The position numbers and the translations under genes are program-made. From assembly GCA_029215795.1 (NCBI GenBank), contig JARDYH010000001.1:191525654-191589653 (forward strand): a DNA stretch of 64,000 bases, in the 5' to 3' direction. Below the pieces are notes generated by a model. It did not search any database. It saw only the letters and a program-made list of their open reading frames with translations, and was not told the origin of the DNA. How positions within the stretch are numbered: the first letter of the stretch is position 1; each line of letters starts with the position of its first letter. Below, piece by piece: positions 1-11,255 of the stretch. Source of the DNA: Anniella stebbinsi. Its lineage: Eukaryota > Chordata > Lepidosauria > Squamata > Anniellidae.

Positions 1-470
1 GAACCACTGAACTGGCCAGAAATTATAAATGTCCTTTAGTATGACCATACGTGGTCTGAAACAGTGGAGGATGGGCTGCTCCTACATTGATCCTGTTCAG
101 ATGACACACTAAGCCATGGGTAGGCTGCTAACCCTTTTGCAGCAAATGGTTAGTGAACTTGTTTAAACAGTGGTTATGTAGCCACCATATTTAGGAATGG
201 TTCACATCATTTGCTAAACCATAATGTTTAGCTCAAAATGCTTCACCACTGTGGCTTTGTTGCAAGCATGTCATCTGAACAGGGTCACTCTCTAAATTCA
301 CTGATTTAAGATTTCACCCTAGAAGGGAACCAGAATTACTATTGCCAGTTCATAATCTGTTTGAACAACCTGGAGATTAAGTTGTTTATTTTTAAAAAAT
401 TATTGTAACTTTTCTTCTTTAGTGTCATTTGAACACTACATATGTATTTTATGCAGTAATACTCTTAAGG
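1..470. other. unique-looking intron sequence
   Basis: AT-rich non-coding sequence. Short tracts (for example 'ggttagtgaac' and 'ggtttagca'-like words around 140-260) may be a decayed repeat, but nothing can be named. Confidence 0.5.
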
Positions 471-1259
471 TAGGGTGACCAGATAAAATCTGCCCCCCTG
501 CCCCCTGCTTACCTTGCAGGGACGTCTGCTCCCGTCCGGCGCCGGCTGCTACTGCGAGCGGGCTTTGCGGCCTGCTCCAGAGTGGCGCGCCAGGTGATGT
601 CATCACCTGGCGCGCCACTCTGGAGCAGGCCGCAAAGCCCGCTCGCAGTAGCAGCCAGCGCCGGTCGGGAGTGGACATCCCTGCAAGGTAAGCGCGCTGC
701 GCGCCCCCCTCCCCCCTGCTCCCTGCTTACCTTGCAGGGACGTCCGCTCCCGACCGGCGCCGGACGGGAGCAAACGTCCCTGCAAGGTAAGCGCGCCGCG
801 TGCCCCCTCCCCCTGCTTACCTTGCAGGGATGTCCACTCCCATCCGGCGCCGGCTAGAACAAGCCCCGGATGGCGCAGGGGAGGAGGCTGGAACGATGCG
901 TACCTGGAAGTGCAGGCGTGCGTCGTTCCGTCCGCCTCCTCTGCGCTATCCGGGACTTGTTCTTGGCCAGCGCAACCGCGCTAGCCAATTACAAGCCCCG
1001 GATGGCGCAGGGGAGGAGGCCGGAACGATGCGTACCCGGAAGTGCGGGCGCGCGTCATTCTGGCCTCTTCCCCGGCCGATCTAGGCCTTGTTCTTGGCCG
1101 GCGCAGTAGCACCAGCTAAGAACAAGACGTAGATGGCACAGGTGAGGCTCAATTTTCTGGACTTTGGGGGATAGTCTGAAATTCCCCCCCCCCCCGGATT
1201 CAAATTTGGCCCCCTTATTCCGGACTTGTCCGGGGGGATCCGGATGTCTGGTCACCCTA
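471..1259. mobile_element. CpG-rich palindromic DNA element with TAGGGTGACCAGA ends
   Basis: The segment starts TAGGGTGACCAGA and ends TCTGGTCACCCTA, perfect terminal inverted repeats of 13 bp. Inside is a nearly perfect inverted repeat of about 90-bp arms (about 509-599 and 601-691, centred on base 600). A second palindrome lies at about 726-790, centred on GGCGCC, and a third single arm begins near 817. Further right, a block with 'gccccggatggcgcagggg' occurs twice (about 861 and 994). It is extremely CpG-rich against an AT-rich background. The terminal motif resembles the TAGGCTGACCATA ends of the hAT-like MITEs at 17857 and 26753. I found no matching 8-bp target duplication. Short ORFs here are by-products of GC content. 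Confidence 0.75.
509..691. repeat. long perfect-centre inverted repeat (hairpin)
   Basis: The two arms of roughly 90 bp are separated by one unpaired T at 600. The inner 60 bases pair without mismatch, and the outer part has a few mismatches. Arms begin and end in 'gcttaccttgcaggg' and its complement. Confidence 0.85.
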
Positions 1260-1831
1260 GCCATTATTTGCCCCCAGCTTTCATGCCTAAGGATCTCCAG
1301 CATGAACATCAAACACAATATGGATATGCAACAGCCCAGACACGGATAAGGAAACCTCAAGGGCTCAATCCAGTCAAGCACAGGTGCGGCACTTACACAT
1401 GGAGGAGTCCCATACTGTTCAATACCACCCAGTTTGCTATTCCTTCTGCCAGTGTGAGTGCATGGACTTGTATGCATGGAAAATGAGGAGGCTTTGCAGG
1501 GTATGACACACCTTTCATAACTCTATCCAACCTGTCCTTTCTGGGTGATATATATATGTGCGTTAGTTTTGTTCCGGACTGGCGATGAGAGAAAAATCAC
1601 TTTAGTTCACATTTTAACCTGAACCTACCAAATCTCACACTTTTGAACCACGATGTGAACCAAAACTCAGTTATCCTCTGAAATGCAGACTTCTCTGAAT
1701 TGTGCAGTGGTGTGCTCCAATTTTTTAAAAAATGCATATATTAGAGGAAATAACATTAAAATGCATCGTATTAGGAACAGGGCTTGCAAAAAATGTGTAT
1801 GTTAGGCAAAAATGCATACAAGTATGCATGT
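1260..1831. other. intron with possible decayed repeat
   Basis: No gene. From about 1540 to 1830 there are AT-rich words such as 'aaaaaatgcatat' and 'caaaaatgcatac' similar in style to repeats at 20750-21010 and 42700-42960, possibly one old family. Confidence 0.35.
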
Positions 1832-2396
1832 ATTATGCTGGTGCTTTAGCACAAGGAATTCCCCACCACCTGAGTCTGCAAAGTAAAAGTCCAACAATAA
1901 AAATCAACCCCGGTCTACCCTTACATTGAGCAAGGTTGATGAACAGACACATACAATCCACAACGAACGAGTGTTCAAGTCTATGAGAAGCCTCACAGCA
2001 CTTTTCATGGCAAAGTCCTTAGTAATCCAAAGTCTCAAACGGTGATGGATCCAAACAGGGAGGGATTTCAGAACGTGAGTCAAAAGGTGAACCTCGCAAA
2101 GGTTTCTTACCTTTGCTTCAGCTTATAAAGGGAGGCGTGGGCCTCTTTCAAACCACTTGATAGGGGCTCTGGCCTATAACCATGCCCATGTCCAAACAGG
2201 GCGGCACTGCTCACCCCACCAAGATGACACTACAATCTGAGTGACTCCTTCAACAAGGGGCCCCTACCTTTCCCAGAGAAGTCTTATAGCCTCAAGGCCA
2301 GAACTCTGACAGAGAGATGTTCACACAGATTCTGTCATTCCAAATTAGTTCTAAATAAATCTAACCTCACAGCCTTGCTGAGACCTATACCTGACA
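1832..2396 (-). mobile_element. LTR fragment, family X (minus strand)
   Basis: Read on the minus strand from 2396 this begins TGTCAGGTATA. It then matches, block by block, the solo LTR at 34438-42463 (shared words include 'ctctgtcagag', 'gagtcactcaga', 'tttggatccatc' and 'tcatagacttgaa'). A TATA-like 'ctttataagc' lies near 2125. The 3' portion of the LTR is missing or too diverged beyond about 1832. No coding region is attached. Confidence 0.78.
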
Positions 2397-2470
2397 CACT
2401 CAACCACCCGAGTTTGCTATTAGAGGGAATGATGAGGCAGATTGGGGTCGATTTGGAGTGTCCGAATCAG

Positions 2471-2505
2471 CCTCTGAAGCCGGGGGGGGGGGAGGGCGTG
2501 CATAA
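2471..2505. repeat. direct repeat flanking DIRS copy A (left)
   Basis: 'cctctgaagcc', a G-run, 'agggcgtgcataa' lies directly before the element. A near copy lies at 6997-7028. The differences are G-run length plus two G-to-A changes at CpG sites. It looks like a long target duplication. Confidence 0.8.
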
Positions 2506-2684
2506 ATGCAGGTTGCTTACCTGTAACTGTAGTTCTTCGAGTGGTCATCTGTGTATTCACACATATGGGCTCGCGCCGACGCCGAGCTATCTCGGGACTC
2601 CTATAGCTAGCCTAGATACTTTTTGGCGGGAACCCCTCCCCCCACCGCTCCAACGCGCATGCTCCGGGTTCCCGCTCACCTCAG
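2504..2684. repeat. DIRS copy A left terminus and ITR
   Basis: Starts 'aaatgcaggttgcttacc' and continues through the GC-rich ITR body ('ggcgggaacccctcccccc'). Bases 2504-2562 are complementary to 2801-2859 with one mismatch in 59. Confidence 0.9.
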
Positions 2685-2800
2685 TACCTGAAGACCGCCA
2701 GGCCTCGTGACCGAGATGACACATTGCCAAATTTAATACTAGCAGGAGCAAGGCGTGTAACCAATTGACAGTGATGCCAAGAGGGGACGGTGGGAGAGTT

Positions 2801-2893
2801 GTGTGAATGCACAGATGACCACTCGAAGAACTACAGTTACAGGTAAGCAACCTGCATTTCTTCTTCGTGGTCTCTGTGCATCACACATATGGG
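2801..2893. repeat. DIRS copy A internal complementary region
   Basis: Bases 2801-2859 complement the left terminus. Bases 2858-2893 ('ttcttcttcgtggtctctgt' onward) match the complement of the right terminus of the complete copy at 56197-56232 over all 36 bases. Copy A no longer possesses that right terminus, so this region is its only record of it. Confidence 0.9.
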
Positions 2894-2940
2894 TGATTAA
2901 CAAGCCACACTTACCGGTGGTGAGATGGTCGCTGTCTTGG

Positions 2941-3925
2941 TTACTGCAGGACTGCAGACAGTACCGACCTGCCAAAGGCGTAATCCTGTCGAGCCCTGAC
3001 GTCAAGCTTGTAGTGTTTGACAAAAGTGGAGACCCTACACCATGTAGCAGCCTTACAGAGGTCAGGGATGCTGATTCCGCGGTTCAGGGCAGTAGAGGCT
3101 GCCTGTCCACGCGTCGAATGGGCCTTCAGCTGTTGTGGGACATCTCTTCCTGCCAGTTGGTAGGCCAACGAAATTGTTGCAACAATCCATTTAGAAAACC
3201 GCTGGGGGGATACAGGCAGTCCTTTAGACTGTCCCCCATAGCAGACAAACAGGCTGCGAGACTTTCTATAACGGTCAGTCCGGGATTTGTAGAACGCTAA
3301 GGCCCTACGGACATCCAGAGAGTGCAGTTTTGCCGACAATGGGTCCATTGTTGGTTGGAAAAAAGACGGCAAGACAATGTCCTGATTGACGTGGACGTGG
3401 GTACAAAGGAGGGTCCTGGTCGTAACACGACCCGGTCCCTGAAAAATTGAGTATACGGTGGGTCGATCAGAAGGGCGCAGATCTCTGATGCCTGTCTAGC
3501 CGACGTAATAGCTACCAGGAAGGCTGTTTTGAACGTGAGAAGCCTTAAATCAATGGTAGCCAACGGCTCGAAGGGCTTTGCAGTGAGGGCTGTAAGCACG
3601 ACTGAGAGACTCCATTGAGGGACCGGTGCCCGGTACGGCGGGTGGATGTTGCGGAGCCCTTTCAGGAAACTCTTAGAAAGCGGATGACTCATGATAGAGT
3701 AGCCCTCCAAAAGGTCATGGCGTGACGATATGGCCGCTAAATAAACTCTAATTGATGAGGCCTTTAGACCTCTGTCATGAAGAGAATAAAGGAATTTTAA
3801 AATTGACGCTATGTAAGACGTAACAGGATCAAACCCTTCCGCTTGTGAGAACTGTGTAAAGGAGTTCCACTTCCTAGCATATGAAGCTCTAGTGGCCGGT
3901 CTTCTTGCTGCCTCCAGCACTGTGG
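2941..3925 (-). pseudogene. DIRS copy A tyrosine recombinase, frameshifted
   Basis: The tyrosine recombinase (phage-integrase fold) would insert the circular DNA intermediate. The first frame gives a SAM-like N-terminal region ('RASYARKWNSF', 'SIRVYLAAIS') and box I with the catalytic Arg in ITSARQASE. Near 3400 the frame shifts and continues as the segment 3372-2941, with box II HSTRGQAAS and the nucleophile Tyr in FVKHYKL. All R-H-R-Y residues are therefore present but in two frames. The N-terminal boundary is approximate because the upstream open frame overlaps the RT C-terminus antiparallel-free on the same strand. The stop at 2941 lies 48 bp from the internal complementary region. Confidence 0.88.
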
Positions 3926-3943
3926 TGATGTGAAGAGGCAGTC

Positions 3944-5990
3944 CTAAGGTATGCCATCTGGAAGGATTCTCCATGCGGTTAGTCTGAGAGAGTCCAGATT
4001 CGGGTGTAGCAATCCGTTGCTGGAGTTTGTCAACAAATCCAGACGGATTGGAAGGCGCCATGTTTGGCCCTGTGATAGGCAAAGGAGAGGGGTGAACCAC
4101 ATTTGCCTTGGCCACCATGGGGCGATCACGATCGCGTCCACTGTTGTCCTCGCCAATCTGGCCACTACTAGGTTCAGTAGGGGAAAAGGCGGAAATATGT
4201 ATAAAAGGCCCATGGTCCATGGTACCACAAAGGCATCTCCCAGAGACTGGCGACCTAGACCTGCTCTGGAGCAGTAGGTGTGACAGACTGCATTCTCGCA
4301 AGTCACGAATAGGTCCACTATCGGATTGCCCCATACGCTGAAAATATTCGCAAGGACTGTCGGTGCCAAACTCCATTCGTGAGTATCGAGGAAGCGCCTG
4401 CTGAGAACATCCGCTCGAGCGTTGTCCTTCCCTGCAATATGCACCGCTGACAGCCTGATGTTTTGACGAATGGCCCACAGTAATATGTCTCTGGTGAGGT
4501 GGAGTAAGGTAGAGGAGCGGGTCCCCCCTTCCTTGTTGAGGTACCATACCACTGCAGTGTTGTCGGACAGCAGTTGCACGTGGTGACCTCGCAGGTGGAA
4601 CTGGAATGCTGCCAGGGCACGCTGTACTGCTAGCAACTCTAGCACGTTGATGTAAAGGGTTTGCTCTGAATGGGACCAAAGACCCTGACAAGTGAAGTCC
4701 CCACTGTGTGCTCCCCATCCCAGGAGGGATGCGTCCGTTGTTACGCTGTACGATGGGGTTGAATCCACAAACGACATCCCGTTTAACAAGTTCCGCTTGT
4801 CCATCCACCAATGTAGGGAGGTCCTGACATCGGTGGGAATGGGAAACCGGACCATCCGAGGATTCAGAGTAGGATTGAATTTGCGGAGCAGGAGATGCTG
4901 AAGCAACCGCATGGGTAGGCGTGCCCATCGGACTACAAAGACAGCTGCTGCCATAAAGCCCAGAAGCTGCAGGGCGTGAAAGGCTGATGTCTGACGACGT
5001 TGGTAAAGCCGCCAAGCCGCTCTCACCAATGTGAAAACTCTGCCCTTTGGGAGATAGGCTCGGCCAACTACAGAGTTTAGTTGAACTCCGATAAACTGGA
5101 GCGCCTGCGTCGGTTGAAAAATGGACTTTTCTGCGTTGATCAGAAGGCCCAACGATGAGAGGAGGGCGGTCACCGCGGCGACGTCCGAACGCGTGCTCAG
5201 GTAAGAGGGTGAGACGATGAGCCAATCGTCCAAGTAGGGGTATAACTCTATACCCTGCGAGCGCAGGTGAGCGCATACTGCGGCCATACACTTTGTGAAG
5301 ACTCGTGGAGCCGACTTGAGGCCAAACGGTAGAGCTGCAAACTGGAAAATTTGGTTTCCTACTGCAAATCGAAGGTATTTGCGATAAGATGGATGGACAG
5401 TGATGTGAAAATAGGCATCTTTCAAGTCTATCAGTGTAAACCAACGATTCTTTCGTAGCAGAGGCAGGATTGCGGCCAATGTGACCATCCGGAATTTCTT
5501 TGTAACGATGAATTTGTTTAGATGCCTTAAGTCCATAATAGGGCGAAAAACCCCGTCCTTCTTTGGGACTGTGAAATAACGTGAGTAAAAACCTGTTCTG
5601 AGACCGGCGAGAGATAGTCTCGTTATGGCACCCTTGCTTAGAAGGGAAGCTGTCTCCTGCTCACGGTTCCAAGAGGAGGGAGGGCTTTGAACTCTATTTT
5701 GTAGCCTTGGCAGATGGTTCGTAGAACCCACTTGTCCGCTGTTATTCTCTGCCAAGCATGTCGAAATTGATGGAGAGTGTGTCCGAATGGGTTCTGGTTC
5801 GTTAGGCCGTTGGGAAAGTCAAAGGCGCCGTTTGTGCGCCGGTTCAGGCCTGTTGCGTGACTTCGCGAAGCGTGACGACGGCTTCCTTTGCTGAAAAGTA
5901 GCCGCAGGGCCTGAAGGTTGGTAGTGAGAGACACGGTCCTGCTGTTGCCGCGGTTGGTAGGGAAGAGGCCTGTACCACTTACGGGCGCGA
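3944..5990 (-). pseudogene. DIRS copy A reverse transcriptase / RNase H, one frameshift
   Basis: The open stretch 5755-3944 (603 codons) carries RT motifs FTLIDLKDAYFHI and PYLDDWLIV (catalytic Asp residues), then RNase H with VTTDAS, ELLAVQRAL, LSDNTAVVWY and a late Asp in HIAGKDNARAD. A C-terminal tail contains YIFPPFPLL and IAPWWPRQMWF, conserved in both DIRS copies here. The upstream part of the protein (from about 5990, with 'ITADKWVL' and 'LPPLGTV') is in another frame that closes at 5638, so there is a frameshift near 5660-5690. Catalytic residues look intact. It overlaps gag in a different frame. Confidence 0.9.
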
Positions 5991-6890
5991 AAAGAGAGTT
6001 GATGTTGTTGTTGAGCAAATCCCATCTTCCGTGCCGTGACCTTAGCCTTATGAGTGGTATCCATGGCTACATCCGTGGTGGCGTTGAAAAGCCCTTGGCC
6101 ATCAAAGGGCAGGTCCTCGATACGTGTACGAGTCTCTTGTGGTAAGGTGGCCAAACGCAGCCAAGCATGCCGGCGTAATGCCACTGCCCCTATCATGGCC
6201 TTTGCAGCACAATCGGTTTGGTGTTTCGTGGTCTCAAGTTGCTGCTTTGAGAGCCGCAGTGCCTCCGCTTGGAAGACTCTGGCCAATTCTCGTTGGTCCT
6301 CAGGCAAATAGTTAGTGAGTGCCGACATCTTCTCCCACAAGAAGACCTGATATCGAGACATCATCGCCTGATAATTGGTAATCTTAATGTTCAGTGCAGC
6401 TGAAAAATATATACGCCTTCCAAAGGAATCAAGCTTGTGCCCTTCGTTGTCCGAAGGGGTAGAATGACTCTTGGAAGACTTCCCTTGCGACACTTCGACC
6501 ACAACAGAATTTGGTTTGGGGTGGACGAAGAGAAAAGGGGCCTCCAATTCCTTAAACTTATATAACGTATCCAAACGCTTCGATGTTGGTCCCATCGTTG
6601 CAGGGTTGGTCCAAGACTGCTGGATCGTTTTCAAAAGTGTAGGGACCATCGGCAGGGAGAGCTGTGCAGAGGGCTCAACGTACATAACATCGAAGATGTT
6701 GTCAGTGACGGCGTCTTCTGGTTGATGGTGTTCAACACCCAACGACTGTGCCATTTGCAACATTTGTTCAGTGAAGCTGCCTAACTCCATAGAGGGTGAT
6801 GCGCCGTCTTTAGTGCCAACCTCAATCTCAGGCGATGGTACTGATGTGGAAGGATCGGGCCGAGCATCTTTCCCAGTCCTGGGCGATAGA
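5819..6890 (-). pseudogene. DIRS copy A gag, 5'-truncated
   Basis: The C-terminal two thirds of a DIRS gag-like protein is open, with 'EQMLQMAQSLGVEHHQ', 'TLLKTIQQSW' and a basic C-terminus ending HKRRL. It aligns along its length with the gag of copy B (53759-55912). The zinc-finger N-terminus and Ser/Pro-rich region are lost. The frame runs upstream into ITR-derived sequence as far as 6997, which is not native gag. The break is at about 6890, at a shared GCGC. Confidence 0.85.
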
Positions 6891-6996
6891 GCGCTGACAC
6901 CAAGCCATCTCGGGACTCCTATAACTAGCCTAGATACTTTTTGGCGGGAACCCCTCCCCCCACCGCTCCAACGCGCATGCTCTGGGTTCCCGCTCA
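6891..6996. repeat. directly oriented ITR copy at the right edge of DIRS copy A
   Basis: From 'gcgctgacacc' to 'ggttcccgctcac' this repeats the left ITR (2573-2679) in the same orientation. A normal DIRS right ITR is inverted. Confidence 0.9.
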
Positions 6997-7028
6997 CCTC
7001 TGAAGCCAGGGGGGGAGGGCATGCATAA
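6997..7028. repeat. direct repeat flanking DIRS copy A (right)
   Basis: 'cctctgaagcca', a G-run, 'agggcatgcataa', the partner of 2471-2505. Confidence 0.8.
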
Positions 7029-8286
7029 CCCTAATTATCATAATGGAAGTTTTATATTTGTGCTAGGGTTAGCTAGTTGCACTGATTCCAGTCCCTGGAG
7101 TCCACATAAAGAATATTTCAGCCAGTGGTATGGCTGGGGAATGACCACATAAATCTATTCAAATGAAAAAGAATCTGCCATATATACTCCCAACTTTGAC
7201 TACTACTGACTTGATGGACTTGAAGGTATTTGCCTGCAACATGAGAAGGGCTGAAGTGACATGCGTGTGGATATATGCCTCATCCCCAAGCATTCCAGGC
7301 TACATCGTAAATGTTCATGCATTCAGCACAAAAATCTCAAATGTCTTGTTTTAATATCCATATTGGTTCAGCATTACATAAGAAACCAATTTTTGATCAT
7401 AAGTTAATTTTCATTTCTGAAGAGGAGACAAATCCTAAGCATAATGTTTCCTCCATATAGTTTTCCTGGTTTTGAAACAATGAAGGGGAATTAATTACAT
7501 ATAGTTGAGTGAGCTTATCAGGAATATTGATTTTTAAATACCCCTGTTATTTACGGCATGTGGATTTATATTTTCTGTCTGATATTTCACCCTATATTCA
7601 TGATTTAAGAGATAAATTATGACATTTTGTGAAATGTAATACATTAACTTCCATATTAGTAAGGAAGAAATTTCATGCATTCAGATTCTCATATCGACTG
7701 AAGATTTCAAGTCATAAAGCAATTAACATTGTAATTCTACAAAAGTCTGCTCGGGAGTAATGCCACAATTCTATACATACTTACCTGGGAGCAAAACCAA
7801 ATGAAAAATTGGGGCATACTTCTAAGTACACATGTTTAGGATTGAGTACATATGTATAGGTTTGAGCCACTGAGTTCAATGGAACTTATTAGAAGTGTTT
7901 TTAGGATTGCTGTTTTTAGGATTGCAGTCAAAACCACAGAATGTGCCTGCTAACATTTAAGAGCCTAACTGGCTTAAACATTATTCCAGTTTCATTAATT
8001 TGAGATTTAGGCTTCTGGATTCATGTTGGTTCCATGGCTATTGTGATATTCAACACAGCTCCCTAGTTTCTCTCTGAGTGAGTTATTCTGTCAATATGGC
8101 TATTGCCAAGTTACAAGATTTATTGTGCCATTGTGATATGACAGGTAGGTGCCATTAAATTTATAGATACCAAAGTTGGTTGTCATTATGCTTGACCTAT
8201 TTGCATCAGGTTTTGAAGCTACCCGTTCTACTTGTTACATCACAGCCTCAATATCTATATCATTCTATTCATTTCATGCTGTTATA
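7029..8286. other. intron, no gene seen
   Basis: AT-rich. Around 7770-7920 there is a decayed copy of a short widespread squamate motif ('gagttcaatggaactta' next to 'ttaggattg' words). Nothing else can be named. Confidence 0.45.
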
Positions 8287-8641
8287 GGCCCCCTCCACAA
8301 GAATGCGCCTTTGCGCCTGGTTCCGCGATTATGCGCATTATCGCGGAGGCGCATTTACTCACAATCCCTCTGCACGGGAGGCGGCGAGAAGCGGCGAAGC
8401 GCATTAAAAGATGCCCAAAAAGCGCTTTCCAGGTAGTTAATGCGCATAATCGCTTGTTCACACAGCGAAAATGCGCTTTAACGGCCGGAGCAAAATAAAA
8501 GTCGCTATTTAACGCGCGTTCGAAAATGCGCATTATCGGGGAGATAACACGCCTGTACGCCCGTTTTGCGCTCCGCTCGTGTGTAGGTAAAATTTATAAT
8601 GAGCCTTCAAGGCTCATTAAACGCCCCGTGTGGAGGAGGCC
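8287..8641. mobile_element. CpG-rich MITE with GGCCYCCTCCACA ends
   Basis: Begins GGCCCCCTCCACA and ends TGTGGAGGAGGCC, inverted with one mismatch. It is flanked by ATA on both sides, a possible 3-bp target duplication. The inside is dominated by GCGC, CGCG and 'atgcgcattatcg' words that form local hairpins (8322-8345 is nearly self-complementary). No ORF is credible. Confidence 0.65.
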
Positions 8642-11034
8642 ATATACACTATCTATCTACAGAAGATATGGCTTAGAGTCTCTCAAACTGCGGTCCATAT
8701 TCTTCTGGATTCCCCCCCCTCCCATTTTCAGGGTTCCTACACATAATTATTTTTACCTCGGGTACCTATTATCAGTATCAAATCCTCACTGCCTAGATGG
8801 CATCATTAGACTACTGTAAGGGGAAAACACAGATAGATTTTTTTTCTTCAACTAGCTAAATGAAAGTACCATGCTGAAAGTATAATGTACTGGAGGCATA
8901 CTGTAGATGTTCTATACTTTTTTTCACTGAAAAAAATCCCAATTTATTCTATGCATTGGGGTTTTTTATATAAATTTGTAGGAACATGAACAGCATGCCA
9001 AACTTTTAGCTGTTTTAACTGTGCCTAGATTCACATTTTTTAAAAAAGAGTGATTGAAGGCGAAGGGGAAGTGAGAAACGATGATGCACTTGTCCAGTAA
9101 AGGCCGATGATGATATATTCCCCTCTAGGGTGAAATGATCCATAGCATATCAGAGACAACAATGAGTTTTGGATATCGTGCCTTTAAGGGTGAACCAGGC
9201 ATCACACATTGAAGTTACAAACCTGTTGTCTCACAGTTTTTCTTTTTCATCTCTAATTACATTTTAAAGGAAATGTTAGGGTTTAAGGACACTTATTGAT
9301 AGGATTGTTAAACCTCTTTCAGTCCGATGGCTGAATTTAATTTTGGAGAAACTCTTGGGGACCAGATTCCAATTGTAGGTTTTGCTAAAAGCAAAAAGGG
9401 GCAGGGCAAAAGGAGTGGGCCCAAAATATCAGCATAGTTTAGCTTAAAGCTCTCCCTGCCAGTAACCCAGCCTTAGGAAATGCATTACAACCGTTTAGAA
9501 TGGGGAAAACGGCAAAACCTGGAAAGCCACCAAATGATTGGCAGTCTGAGGAAAAGGTGGTATGACCACCTGGGCAATCTTGGAGGATCGGGACCCCAGT
9601 TGGTTCACATTTGGCCTTCAGACACTCCTGATAGAAACCAATACAGGCCTTTCACATTTAGGCTCAATGCAGACACCACACCAAACTATGATTAAGGATG
9701 TTTTAAGTATAGCAAACCATAGTTTTGAGAGGCCAGCAAACCAGAATCAGAAACCATGCTTTGAAATGGGTTTGTATAACACAGTTTGGTATAATGTCAG
9801 AATTAATAAACTATAGTTACAATCACTACTTCCCCTCAGATACTTCTGTACCTTAAAAACAGAAGTGAACTTATGAGGCCTGTGGCAGAGTAGTTAGAGA
9901 AAATGAAAGCAGACGCTCCAAACCATGAGAAGAGACTTAACATCAGCACCTTCAGTTTAGCCTATCACGAGTGACATTGTCAAGGGGCCAACAGTGAACA
10001 ATTTCTGGTCCGATGAAGAAGAGACTGTGAATACTAGGCTGCCTAGACCATAGAGACTACAGACACTAGGCTACCTAGAACAGCTACTTTTGGTTGACTG
10101 GTTGCTTCCCTAAAACTGCTGTGAAGGCAGGGCTGCCTCTCCCCACACCTTATAGTGGAAATTGATGGGAGCAGGCCACAGGAATTGGAGAAGTGTCTGA
10201 AAGTAGCAGATCTGACTGAGATACCACAAGGAGGGATGTGTCAGTTAACGTAGCTACAGCAGAAATGCGCTGACTTTAGGTTTGCAAAATCTACTTTATT
10301 TTTTTCTTAGAATCCCAAGATCCACAAACTGAAGCTTGGTGCAAAAGAAATACACTTAGAAATAAAGAATTCTTAACCCAGTAAGTTGTTCTGAGTATCA
10401 GAACTGACTACCAGAACTGTATTTTGTATTTTAGTGCTTAATTCTCTTTGTCTTGATTTTTAGGCTGCCCAAAGAATAATGGTTGATAAGTGGCCATACC
10501 AATTTAATCAATTAAATCAAATCAGCTCCGGCAGATTTTATTAGCTAAGAAGGACAAGGGTCAAGCACACGTGTGGTCAGCCCCACTCCAATAATCCTGT
10601 CCACCTCCTCAGACTGTAACACTTGCAAAGCATCCAAAGCAAAAGGATAAGGCTTCCCAATTTTTTTCTGGGTGCAATTCAAAAAGCTGGTTATGCCCTT
10701 GAAACGGTTTAAGACCAAGATATTCCATATGAGATTGCCCATTTATGAAGTTTCTTTCTGGAGGCCCTCTTCTCAGTTCTAAACTTATGTTTGCTTGGGA
10801 TGTGCCCAAAGTATGCCCTACTGGCTAGTCTTCTCCCAAAACATTGCTTTCTGCCTTTCACCTTTAGAGGCTGGATTTATTTGCCAGTAATTATTTGTGA
10901 TCCTCCTCACTTTTTTAAAACTTTTTTTTACTCTGTGCTTTGTTATGTCTCTTACTGGATTTATTTTAAAAATAGTTTTATTGCGGTTTATTATTGTTTG
11001 TTCTTTGTACATTGCAAAAGGTTTGCTGGATAGG
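8642..11034. other. intron, no gene seen
   Basis: Non-coding, AT-rich, without long ORFs or recognisable repeats. Confidence 0.5.
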
Positions 11035-11200
11035 AAAGCAAGAGAGGGCTTTTTCTGCGGCAGCACTCCAGGTTTGGAATTCCCTCTCAAAGGAAGTGAG
11101 ACTAGACCCTCCCTGATAGTGAAAACACCTTTATGCCACTTGGCTTTTAATGGCTTTTAATGTATGATATGAGGCTTTTATGCCACTCCTTTTGATTTTA

Positions 11201-11255
11201 AGGCCTGGCCTTAGTTTTAGACCTGGCCTTAGTTTTAGACCTGGCCTTAGTTTTA
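11201..11255. repeat. 18-bp tandem repeat
   Basis: About three units of 'ctggccttagttttagac' in L2 3' UTR sequence. Confidence 0.85.

Larger units (their letters stand above)
2504..6996 (-). mobile_element. DIRS-type retrotransposon, copy A (rearranged)
   Basis: A DIRS element oriented on the minus strand. In plus coordinates it runs: terminal sequence and ITR (2504-2684), internal complementary region (2801-2893), tyrosine recombinase, RT/RNase H and 5'-truncated gag. The expected inverted right ITR and the gag N-terminus are absent. Instead 6891-6996 is a direct-orientation copy of the left ITR (compare about 2573-2679). The element is bracketed by 32-35-bp direct repeats. It belongs to a different subfamily from the copy at 50407-56232: the proteins are clearly diverged, but the terminal sequences are almost the same. 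Each long frame except gag carries a frameshift, so it is not autonomous. Confidence 0.93.

Noticed and set aside
471..1259. CpG-island promoter
   Set aside because: Terminal inverted repeats and internal palindromes show it is a transposon.
3951..4341. Plus-strand open frames in DIRS copy A
   Set aside because: Antisense shadows of RT/RNase H.
8287..8641. CpG-island promoter
   Set aside because: Bounded by inverted repeats; no exon nearby.
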